NCBI GenBank assembly: GCA_916048095.2
Contig: OU696592.1
Location: 6,717,927 to 6,781,926, forward strand
DNA: 64,000 bases
Direction: 5' to 3'
Source of the DNA: Sacculina carcini
Taxonomy: Eukaryota; Arthropoda; Thecostraca; Sacculinidae
A program made the translations under genes and the position numbers. A model generated the notes under the pieces. That model was not told the origin of the DNA. It saw only the letters and a program-made list of their open reading frames with translations, and searched no databases. This document shows, in pieces, positions 42,453-50,854 of the stretch (its first letter is position 1; each line of letters starts with the position of its first letter).

Positions 42453-42469
42453 CGTCGGTAGCGTCCTGG

Positions 42470-43225
42470 CTAATATTGTCTCGGAGAGGAGTCCGGCGCT
42501 GACGACGCCTCTCCGCTGTCGTTTCCCGACTTGCCCTGACTGTCTCGGCCGTTTTGTTTGTTGTGCTTGTCGTGATCAAATCTGCTGCGGTTGCGGTTGG
42601 ATGGACAATGACGCTGGATATGACCAATACCTCCGCAACAGAAACACTTGATTTCTCGTTGTGCTGTATGAGTTGCTGTTGGTTCCCTGGCGGCCAGACA
42701 CACTTCGTTGTGCTGGGTCTCTTGGAGCAGTATGCGAGCCCTAGCTGTCAGCTGTGGCAGATCCAGCGACTCAAGTCGAGAATTCGCACGTAACGTTGTG
42801 CGCACCTCTGCAGGCAAGCCCGAGACAAATGCACACCGGAGAGCCATGTCAGGTACTCCACCAAACGCTGAAGCCAATCTCTTGAGATCGGCCAGGTATA
42901 CATCGGGCGTCTCGTTGGGGTGTAGAGTGCGGGCATGAAACCGCTCGTAGGCTGTGTACGGATCAATTCCAAATGCCGCTTGCAGGGCCGACTTCACTTT
43001 CTGCACGCATTTTCTGTCAGAGATCGGTAGCTGCTGGTACACAGCAAAAGCACCGCCGGCCAAACGCAGAGCAATGACGGTTGCCACGTCAGTCACGCCT
43101 CGAAGCTCGCACACGAGTTCCAGTCTGTCCAACCACTCTGTGATATTCTGCGCGTCCGATCCACTGAACTCCGGAATTAGACGCACGTCCATGCTGGTCC
43201 CTTGTTCATCACCGTGCACCGACAT
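42470..43225 (-). CDS. Retrotransposon gag with CCHC zinc knuckle (251 aa)
   Basis: Structural protein of the virus-like particle. ATG at 43225 (MSVHGDEQGTSMD) immediately follows the 13 nt primer-binding site. Capsid-like region (about 15-170) with FSGSDAQNITEWLDRLE and YERFHARTLHPNETPDVYL; one knuckle, CFCCGGIGHIQRHC (about 205-218); then a basic, Ser-rich end. Stop TAG at 42470-42472. The frame is also open upstream through the LTR, but with no better start. Confidence 0.9.
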   Translation of the reverse strand: MSVHGDEQGTSMDVRLIPEFSGSDAQNITEWLDRLELVCELRGVTDVATVIALRLAGGAFAVYQQLPISDRKCVQKVKSALQAAFGIDPYTAYERFHARTLHPNETPDVYLADLKRLASAFGGVPDMALRCAFVSGLPAEVRTTLRANSRLESLDLPQLTARARILLQETQHNEVCLAAREPTATHTAQREIKCFCCGGIGHIQRHCPSNRNRSRFDHDKHNKQNGRDSQGKSGNDSGEASSAPDSSPRQY

Positions 43226-43238
43226 TGCCGAAATAGCT
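43226..43238 (-). promoter_or_regulatory. Atypical primer-binding site
   Basis: Between the 5' LTR and the gag ATG there are only 13 nt, AGCTATTTCGGCA on the minus strand. Its complement TGCCGAAATAGCT ends in GCCGAAATAGCT, the first 12 nt of metazoan tRNA-Phe(GAA) as I know it. There is no TGG start, so it does not pair with a tRNA 3' CCA end. Confidence 0.55.
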
Positions 43239-43879
43239 TGTAGTTGTATTGGAGAACAAATGATGGACGATGAAATATATATAACACAATCACACAATAG
43301 CACAATATGACACCGAGTAAATACACACAACGCTCGATATTCACACCGCGGAAACGAGTACAAAACACCAAGAACAACGCGCTCGGCACCCCGCCGTACA
43401 CTCTCACTCAAAGCTTCCGCGCACCGTTCACACTCACACCATGAACGCTTGATCTCGACTGCCCATGAAACTCAACGCGTCATCGCACCCCCTTTACACT
43501 GCCCATACTTCCCCCAGTTACATCGCCACCAAGACAGTACGGGATAGACGCACACGCGCACACATGCACACGCACACACACACTCACATGCACACACGTA
43601 CACACACGTGCACACCATCTGCCTGTATAACCAGTGCTGCGCATACAGACACGCACGCATTCACAAACAAACATCTACCGCTCGCGCAAGGACCACAGCC
43701 ACACAAACACGTGACTGCACACACACATACACGGCCTCTGCCAACGCGACCAGTGCTGCGCGTGTATACAGACACACAGACATACAAACGTTGAATGTCA
43801 TGTAAGCAAACGTTCAATATATCGGAACAACTCGCGCATCGCTCGCTCTGGCGCCTCGGATGAACACTGTGAAATTACA
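43239..43879 (-). repeat. 5' LTR of the intact retrotransposon
   Basis: 641 bp, read as identical to 38922-39562. Promoter of the element presumably lies here; no clear TATA box identified. Confidence 0.93.
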
Positions 43880-43884
43880 ATACT

Positions 43885-44862
43885 GTCATATATCCTGCCG
43901 TTAGTCAGTCAGTCAATGAGATACACACGAGATGCGACGCGTTAACATTTATATAGCGGCAGCAGTACCAGTAAGAAACAACATCGTACAACAAACACGA
44001 CACGAGGTATTATGTCCTGTCGCGGCAGCCGGTGATGAAGAAGACGGCAGACTGCGGTGGAGCACTGAAGAGCTTGGGCGAGGCGGGAGCGTGGAAGATG
44101 CTGGGACCTGACGTGTTGTGTTTCGCCGCAGCCAAGGTGTGTGCGTCTGGTGGAGGCCGTCTTGGGGTTAGTTTTTTTATCGGTTCATTTTTGCTTGTTT
44201 ACTTTGTTCACGTATTTTTAATCGTATCTTCTTTAGTTGATTTGTTTCTTTAAAGACAGGTGGAAGTGTGTGTGATCGTGTATGGTTGAATTGTGTATTG
44301 CGTGCGAGAGTGTGTGAGCGAGTATGTAAAGTGTGTTTGTCAAGTGTGGATGCCCCGCGGCGGCGAGCGAGTGACCGGCTCACCGCTAATTGGTTATTTC
44401 GGTAGGTGTGTGTGTGTGCTCCCGTATGTCACGGTGTGAGCGTGGAGTCGTGTTCGAAGAGTGGTGGAGTTATGACAACTTGTAGACGCGCGAGCAGTAG
44501 TAGACTTCTTGGAGTCCTGTCTGTAATATTTTAGTTTTTTGTATGTTACAGTCATATAAATAGTAATTATATAGAATAAAACAAAAAACTAATATTACAT
44601 GTCGAAACTTAGCACAATATAATCCACTTAAGAAAATTACCACTAAGTATCTACCAAACATTATTAATCACTTTAAAAAATAGACGCAAGAAGTGGATAA
44701 ATGCACTTGTCACGTTTATCAGCAAACAAAAAAACAACAAGATTCACGGATTAATCTTGATTGCGTCGAAAGGAAATAGACATAAATTTCGACAGTTTTC
44801 AAAGGCGATACATTTGTACTTGTACGAAAATAGAAAATCACACACATATATCAGTGACGAAT
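43885..44862 (+). other. brm flank remainder and leader module 3
   Basis: Continues the flank interrupted at 38921 (GTCATATATCCTGCCG), then the leader module: 73-codon frame 44032-44253, GC-rich CCAAT module 44350-44456 (missing GATTGG: it reads AATTGG here), AT palindrome near 44522-44600, A-rich leader. Serves gene copy 3. Confidence 0.7.
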
Positions 44863-45594
44863 ATGCGCGCCGCCTTTTTCATCAAAATTTACATGGTGAT
44901 GTTGATGGTGAATGGTTATGCAATGGTGATCGTCTCACGAGAAGCGAACAGTGAGAGACCAGGTGCTGACACAACGCCTGAATGGCTCCAGACCTGTCAG
45001 GACGACTGCGAAACTCTGACCGGACAGTCTGAGGCGACAGGAGTGCTCGATGCGTCACAAGTCAACACAGATCATCCGTTCATTGGACCGAACAAGCACA
45101 ATGTGACGTTTCCCGGCGGTCGCCAATTGTCCGTCAGTTCTGCCTCGCTCACTATCGCGCTCACCGACATGGTGTGTTCTTTCTGGAAGACGACCAGCCA
45201 CGTGGCTGATTTGATGCAGCGCGCGCAACTCACACACCGCTTCCTCGACGCGCTCACCGGCTGGATGAAGGGCTCGCTGCTACCTACCATGCACAACATG
45301 CCCACGCTGACAACCAGCGCGCGTCAAGCGGCCGCGCAACTGTCCAAGGAGCTGTCTGACTTGCAGCGGTCCGGCCGAGCTCCGGCCTTCTTCCTCGAGA
45401 ACAGCGACCAACGATCCAAGTTCGAGATCAGCCTGCACCTGCCAGGAATTGAGCTGGGCACGTGGGTGGAGGGATCCGTCACTACAGTGATAGTCGTGCT
45501 CGTGCTTGTGTGCTGGGTGTGTGTTTTTCTTTGCATCATGCCGGTTTGTTCAGACATCATCAGTAGGATCACCCGACGACGAAGACGGAGATGA
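44863..45594 (+). CDS. Predicted type I membrane protein, family copy 3 (243 aa)
   Basis: Same layout as copy 1: signal-like MRAAFFIKIYMVMLMVNG, CQDDC, NVT glycosylation site, Ala/Gln-rich helix, membrane helix VTTVIVVLVLVCWVCVFLC. In this copy the conserved VCCFW reads VCSFW, so one of the paired cysteines is lost. The 3' end is again joined to brm-derived sequence, but a short deletion upstream shifts the frame: the protein ends in a basic TRRRRRR instead of the acidic DDEEDGDE, and stops at the TGA within GGAGATGAATGATG. The frame is open 34 codons upstream of the chosen ATG, without another ATG. Function unknown. Confidence 0.72.
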   Translation: MRAAFFIKIYMVMLMVNGYAMVIVSREANSERPGADTTPEWLQTCQDDCETLTGQSEATGVLDASQVNTDHPFIGPNKHNVTFPGGRQLSVSSASLTIALTDMVCSFWKTTSHVADLMQRAQLTHRFLDALTGWMKGSLLPTMHNMPTLTTSARQAAAQLSKELSDLQRSGRAPAFFLENSDQRSKFEISLHLPGIELGTWVEGSVTTVIVVLVLVCWVCVFLCIMPVCSDIISRITRRRRRR

Positions 45595-46101
45595 ATGATG
45601 CGGATGGTTGCCTCTGCTAAATAAATTGGCCCATTGCATTACATTGAGTGTGTGTTTGTGTGTTGAATTCGCTATTTTCGTTGTCATTTTCAAACCACCC
45701 TACTGTGTGTTTGTGTTTGCTTCACGTGTTGAGGCTGTGCGTGCGTGTGTGTTATGGGTGGTCTTTATCTTCGGCATCATGTAGTTTAATTGGTAGACAT
45801 CAGTTGGATATTTACATAGTTGGCGTGTTTTTGTCAGTCAGTCAATGAGATACACACGAGATGCGACGCGTTAACATTTATATAGCGGCAGCAGTACCAG
45901 TAAGAAACAACATCGTACAACAAACACGACACACGCACAATTATACATCCATCCAAACACACACAAACACACAAACACACACACATTTGCCCGTTTATGC
46001 ATACACAGCGAGGAAGAGAGAGAGTGTGTGGGAGAACAGTGAGAGGAAGTGAGTGAGCGTCTGTTGAAGCGAACTCATCAGCAAATGCAGACAATGATGA
46101 A

Positions 46102-46138
<37 letters not shown>

Positions 46139-46653
46139 CATACACCAGTACAAAACAATTGACAACGTTGAAATACCAACACTCACACACACACACACAC
46201 ACACAGAACATACATTCACACCCACATAAGATACACACAATCACTGGCATGTACGTACACTCACACTCACACACACACACACACGTGCACATACACTCAA
46301 ACACACACACAAACATACAAATGCTGGTGCTTGCCACATGTACTTGATATGCGCGCCAACTTATTAGTGCACAAACATCGTCTACCTGTAAATGTCCTAT
46401 ATAAAACGCGGCCGCACACAACAACCGCGTCTCCATGACAACACAAATCACGTGTCTCCATGACAACACAAATTACGTGTCTCCATGACAACACAACAAC
46501 CGCGTCTCCATGACAACACAAATAGCGTGTCTCCATGACAACAAACACCGCATGTCTCCATGACAACACACACCGCATGTTTCCATGACAACATTAGAAA
46601 ATGCCACCAGGACATCTGCAATGTGTAGGCGATTGGGTCGCTCATTTATGCCG

Positions 46654-46688
<35 letters not shown>

Positions 46689-46724
46689 AGCACGAGACAG
46701 TCTGGTGAATTGGCCGGTTAGTGT
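45595..46724. other. 3' flank, CA repeats and X-box-like minisatellite next to CK2 alpha
   Basis: 45595-45835 is brm-like 3' UTR and flank, with about 130 bp missing between GGCGTGTTTTTG and TCAGTCAGTCAATG. 45930-46320 is CA-rich (runs at about 46104-46133, 46182-46204 and 46267-46285). 46425-46600 is the minisatellite described separately. A CA run at 46653-46685 follows. No gene is seen. The same sequence returns at 63066-64000. Confidence 0.65.
46425..46600. repeat. About 27-30 bp minisatellite with GTCTCCATGACAAC core
   Basis: Seven tandem units, each with GTCTCCATGACAACA or a close variant (one reads GTTTCCATGACAAC). The core fits the RFX X-box consensus RYYNYY-N1to3-RRNRAC. Another array starts at 63900 and includes GTCTCCATGGCAAC. 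Confidence 0.8.
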
Positions 46725-48343
46725 TCATTGGTTGGACGAGGAGGCAGCTGCCATGACGGACGCGGCAGTGGCCGGCGACATAACTGGCGAGCCTGTTAAT
46801 ACGGCCGACATTGAACCGGCCACTGAGTAACCGGCGGCGGCTGCTGCTGAAGCAGCTCCTGCTGTTCCCGCACTGCCCACCACACCACCGCCAACACCGG
46901 CCGCTACCACGGGCGTCGGCGATGACGATATTTGCTGCTGCTGCTGGCCTTTCACTATCGGATCTGCCAAACACATATAAAAGGTTAAAGACTGCTCAAG
47001 TGACAGCTGCTACACGGGAACAAGCCGAAGCTTATGAACACACACACGCTACCACCGCAGAACCGACCCTCTCCACGCTATGACACCACAAGGACGTAAG
47101 ACGTATTAGAGAGGGCCACCTCCCCAGAATGCATGGCACAACACATGACTGATATCTGGTACCATCATTTACTGCTGGGTGGACAGGGACTGTGGAATTA
47201 CAGAATTCGCCCAAACAAATTCTCTACTGCCGGGTTCTCAAATAAACGCGCATGTTTAACCGATTCCTGTGAAGAACAACTAGGCGAGAACACGCGCTCA
47301 CACATACACAAAAGACACTCAATATATACACGCATATCAACGATATGAGCGAGTCAAGGTTCTACACATGTGTGTGCGTGTCAGTGCACGTGCGCACGTG
47401 ACGTACAGAAGTACTGGTGGTCCATGGCTTCCTTGGCAGTCAGCCGCTCCTGATGGTCATAGCGTAGCAGCTTGTCGAGAAAATCCAGCGCCTCAGTCGA
47501 CACCAGATGTTGGTTCTCCGAGTGCACAAAACGCTCCCAACGCTTGCGAGAATGCCTGACACACAAACACACGGGTATTTGTACAAACCTAACCCCCGTT
47601 CACTGTGTCTTCACCATATATACTAGTATATACTAGTTTGTAGTCAAGATAATTGCTATGAAAAATAATAGACATGAGAATATAACGGATTCGTTGGCTG
47701 TTTTCGTCGGAATTAACAGAAAGTCAGATAAAACGACAAACCTATAGCATACCGCTTGTTATATATCAAGGCTTCCCTGAAACTCTTATCTGGTTACCTC
47801 AAGGCGTAAGTGACAGCTGCTACACGGGAAGAAGTCGAAGCTTATGAACACACACAGGTGTGTACCGTGCAGCTTGCTGTCACCGCAGAACCGACCCTCT
47901 CCACGCTATGGCGCCACAAGAACGTAAGACGCATTAGAGAGGACCACCTCCCCAGAATGCATGACACAACATATGACTGATATCTGGTACCATCATTTAC
48001 TGCTGGGTGGACAGGGACTGTTGTATTATAGAATTCGCCCAATGAAATTCTCCTTCGCCGGGATTCGAACCACGGACCTCCCGCTTGTGAGGCGGATGTG
48101 CTAACCACTACACCACGCAGTCAAACAAATAATATCATACCTGCCGAGAATATCATCGAAGCGCGGATCCAGGTCGATCTGGTACTTGTCCAGGTACTCG
48201 AACAGTTCCTCGGTTCCCAGCACCTTGGCAATGCGCACCAGTTGGTCGTAGTTGTCATGGCCGTGGAAGAACGGCTCCTTGCGGAAGATCATTGAGGCGA
48301 GCATACAGCCGAGCGACCACAAGTCCAGTGAATAATCGTACAT
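46725..48343 (-). CDS. CSNK2A1: Casein kinase 2 catalytic subunit alpha, last three coding exons
   Basis: Exons 48343-48141, 47555-47407 and 46963-46725 give 196 residues plus stop, all GT-AG with matching phases. CK2 alpha is a constitutively active Ser/Thr kinase of nucleus and cytosol. The first exon has [40 protein letters not shown] and [14 protein letters not shown]; the second [17 protein letters not shown] and [18 protein letters not shown]; the third FYPIVKGQ then a low-complexity Gln/Ala/Gly/Ser tail of about 70 residues. Identity to animal CK2 alpha is very high, so selection has held. The N-terminal half (glycine loop, catalytic HRD and DWG) is not found to the right within the window, where a minisatellite and duplicated DNA follow. 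Either the upstream intron is larger than 15 kb or this is a truncated copy. Two SINEs lie in its introns. Confidence 0.9.
46997..47235 (-). mobile_element. tRNA-derived SINE body, headless copy
   Basis: Homologous to 47808-48040 (AGTGACAGCTGCTACACGGG through TTTACTGCTGGGTGGACAGG to GAATTCGCCCAA), about 90% identical. The tRNA-like head is lost: similarity ends at TGCCGGGTTCTC. In the last intron of CK2 alpha. Confidence 0.8.
47808..48120 (-). mobile_element. tRNA-Val(CAC)-like SINE with intact head
   Basis: On the minus strand 48120-48045 reads as a tRNA: A box TGGTGTAGTGGTTAGC, anticodon loop CTCACAA (CAC, Val), B box GGTTCGAATCC. The acceptor stem does not pair, so it is a SINE head and not a gene. 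A body of about 235 bp follows. It ends 20 bp from the CK2 alpha exon donor at 48140. Confidence 0.85.
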
Positions 48344-48351
48344 CTGCACGT

Positions 48352-48569
48352 GCACAACACAACACACAAGTCAAACACAACACAACACACAAGTCAAACA
48401 CAACACAACACACAAGTCAAACACAACACAACACACAAGTCCAACACAACACAACACACAAGTCAAACACAACACAACACACAAGTCAAACACAACACAA
48501 CACACAAGTCAAACACAACACAACACCAAGTCAAACACAACACAACACACAAGTCAAACACAACACAAC
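48352..48569. repeat. 23 bp minisatellite (CAAGTCAAACACAACACAACACA)
   Basis: About nine tandem 23 bp units with few changes (one CAAGTCCAACAC, one lacking ACA). It starts just upstream of the CK2 alpha acceptor at 48344 and ends where membrane-gene leader sequence begins. Confidence 0.9.
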
Positions 48570-48962
48570 AATTTCCCGAAAATTATAAACGTCATATAAA
48601 TAGTATAATGAATCAAATAAAAACAAAAAACAAATATTACATGCCAAAAATCAGCAAAATATAATCCAGTTAAGAAAAGTAAAACTAATTATCAACCAAA
48701 CAACATTATAAGTCACTTTAAAAATAAAACCATGAAGTGGATAAATGCACTTGCCACGTTTATCAGCGAACAAAAAAAACAACAAGATTCACGGATTAAT
48801 ATTAGTTGCTCGATTGCGTCGAAACGAAAAAGACATAAATTTAGACAATTTCAAAAAGCGAAAAATTTGCACTTTGGACAGAAATAGAAAAATCGGTCGT
48901 TTCGGACGAATATCGTGAAGTTACGATCGACTAAATCAAATAGACATATAACAGTGACGAAT
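48570..48962 (+). other. Diverged leader of membrane-protein gene copy 4
   Basis: Recognisably related to the A-rich leader of the other copies (CATATAAATAGTA, GAAGTGGATAAATGCACTTG, AACAAGATTCACGGATTAAT) but with many substitutions and small insertions, by eye about 80-85% identity. The GC-rich CCAAT module is missing, replaced by the 23 bp minisatellite. Confidence 0.75.
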
Positions 48963-49691
48963 ATGCGTGCCGCCTTTTTCATCCAAATTTACGTTGTATT
49001 TGTGATCGTCTCAAGAGAAGCGAACAGTGAGAGGCGAGGTGCTGACACAACGCCTGAATGGCTCCAGTTCTGTCAGGACGACTGCGAAACTCTGACCGGA
49101 CAGTCTGCGGCGACAGGATTGCTCGGTGCGTCACAAGTCAACACAGATCATCCGTTCATTGGACCGAACAAGCACAATGTGACGTTTCCCGGCGGTCGCC
49201 AATTGTCCGTCAGTTCTGCCTCGCTCACTATCGCGCTCACCGACATGGTGTGTTGTTTCTGGAAGACGACCAGCCACGTGGCTGATTGGAGGCAGCGCGC
49301 GCAACTCACACACGGCTTCCTCGACGCGTTCACCGGCTGGATGAAGGGCTCGCTGCTACCTACCATGCACAACATGCCCACGCTGACAACCAGCGCGCGT
49401 CAAGCGGCCGCGCAACTGTCCAAGGAGCTGACTGACTTGCAGCAGTCCGGCCGAGCTGCGGCCTTCTCCCTCGAGAACAGCGACCAGTTCCGCCTACAAC
49501 TGTCAGGAACCAAGCTGGGCACGTGGGTGATGGAAGCCGTCACTGCAGTGATATACATGCTCGTGATTGTCTACTGGGTGTGTATTTTTCTTTGCTCCGT
49601 GGGCCTTTGTTTAGACATCATGCAGCTTTGTTCAAACATCATCAGTTGGATCATCCGACGACGACACGATGACGAAGAAGACGGAGATTAA
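48963..49691 (+). CDS. Predicted type I membrane protein, family copy 4 (242 aa), with brm-derived tail
   Basis: From about 49000 the gene is nearly identical to copy 2, including the transmembrane helix VTAVIYMLVIVYWVCIFLC and a brm-derived DDEEDGD end; the stop is one codon earlier (GATTAA). Its first codons differ: MRAAFFIQIYVVFVIVSREA, with about 30 bp of the signal region missing, which shortens the hydrophobic core but leaves it plausible. Cys pattern (CQDDC, VCCFW) and NVT site are kept. A diverged 5' part and a near-identical 3' part make it a recombinant of two family members. Function unknown. Confidence 0.72.
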   Translation: MRAAFFIQIYVVFVIVSREANSERRGADTTPEWLQFCQDDCETLTGQSAATGLLGASQVNTDHPFIGPNKHNVTFPGGRQLSVSSASLTIALTDMVCCFWKTTSHVADWRQRAQLTHGFLDAFTGWMKGSLLPTMHNMPTLTTSARQAAAQLSKELTDLQQSGRAAAFSLENSDQFRLQLSGTKLGTWVMEAVTAVIYMLVIVYWVCIFLCSVGLCLDIMQLCSNIISWIIRRRHDDEEDGD

Positions 49692-50675
49692 TGATGCGGA
49701 TGGTTGCCTCTGCTAAATAAATTGGCCCATTGCATTACATTGAATGTGTGTTTGTGTGTTGAATTCGCTATTTTCGTTGTCATTTTCAAACCACCCTACT
49801 GTGTGTTTGTGTTTTCTTCACGTGTTGAGGCTGCGCGTGCGTGTTATGGTGTAGTTCCGCATTCCCCGCAACCGTCATTGTTGCTTCGTTCTCCGTCATG
49901 TCTCGGCAGATCGACAACCAGAAATTAGGAAACGTGTAATAACAGTCTCGAATGAACTCGGAATGAGTGAACGAATATAAATACTTAGATAATAACAAAA
50001 GATAACAGTAACCCGTGAGTGAACAAACGACTCAATAAACCACCGGGTAACAATAACCCGTGAGTGAACAAACGACTCAATAAACCACCGCTACCGCCGT
50101 AAATCCCAGTTCAACAGAACGCAACACAACCGCACGCTTCACACACTGCCCAACATTCACTCTCCAGTTCACGCGTTGAGAATCGCCCGCTGCAGGCGAT
50201 CGTTTGTACATTCATCCAATAATCAACCAATCAGAAAACAATACGTCATCAACGCCTGCAAGTTCACACACAAGCATACATGCACGCTCGCACACACGCA
50301 CACGCAGGCTACCCGCACGCGCAGGCTATAAACCACGCCTTAACACACTGCACGGCAAACAGTCAGCTGATACAAATGCCTTGATGCGCAAGCATCTCCA
50401 CTTCACACTACATATGGGTGGTTTTTATCTTCGGCATCATGCAGTTTAATTGGTAGACATCAGTTGGATATTTGCATAGTTGGCGTTTTTTTTGCTGTAG
50501 TCAATACATATGTAGTTACCTCGCTTTAATACCGCTTGTTTTGTTTGTGTCGGGAGCTATGGTTTTCTACGTGCGGGTTTTTGCATTATGTCTGCTTCAT
50601 ACTGTCACATATCCTGCCGTCAGTCAGTCAGTCAGTGAGATACACACGAGATGCGACGCGTTAACATTTATATAG
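49692..50675 (+). other. 3' flank of copy 4 with solo LTR
   Basis: Same arrangement as 23392-24370: brm-like 3' UTR with CTAAATAAATT, a solo LTR (49850-50412), then flank to ATTTATATAG. No gene seen. Confidence 0.75.
49850..50412. mobile_element. Solo LTR, duplicate of 23549-24109
   Basis: Same ends and same TATGG target duplication (49845-49849 and 50413-50417) as in the first duplicon, with a few indels. Confidence 0.85.
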
Positions 50676-50785
50676 TGTTAAGTGATTGTTCATTGTAACT
50701 AAACAAAACAACGTATCACTGTATTGAGCTCCACATGTCAACTGCGCACTTGTTATCATTTTGAGGAGTGATGCCAGACGTAACA
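50676..50785 (-). repeat. Gypsy #1 3' LTR, second duplicon
   Basis: 110 bp, minus strand TGTTACGTCTGGC...CACTTAACA, intact TG...CA ends, preceded by GGGGGAGA. This copy defines the LTR limits better than the one at 24371. Confidence 0.8.
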
Positions 50786-50854
50786 TCTCCCCCGTAGGCA
50801 AACTGTATAATGTGAAAAAAGACTGGACTGCATAACAAACACAATACAATATAA

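Larger units (their letters stand above)
38922..43879 (-). mobile_element. Intact Ty3/gypsy-type LTR retrotransposon, 4958 bp
   Basis: Two 641 bp LTRs (38922-39562 and 43239-43879) that read as identical, flanked by the 5 bp duplication ATACT (38917-38921 and 43880-43884). Sense is minus: 5' LTR, an unusual 13 nt primer-binding site, gag, pol in the -1 frame, purine tract GGGGGGAG, 3' LTR. Identical LTRs and open frames mean a very recent insertion. Absent from the second duplicon, where TTCATACTGTCACA is uninterrupted at about 61340. Confidence 0.93.

Noticed and set aside
46425..46600. CRISPR-like array of regular repeats
   Set aside because: Eukaryotic context; spacers are short, similar and drift with the repeat; a minisatellite explains it. 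The 23 bp array at 48352-48569 was rejected for the same reason.
48045..48120. Possible functional tRNA-Val(CAC) gene
   Set aside because: The acceptor stem does not pair and the sequence continues into a SINE body with a second headless copy nearby.
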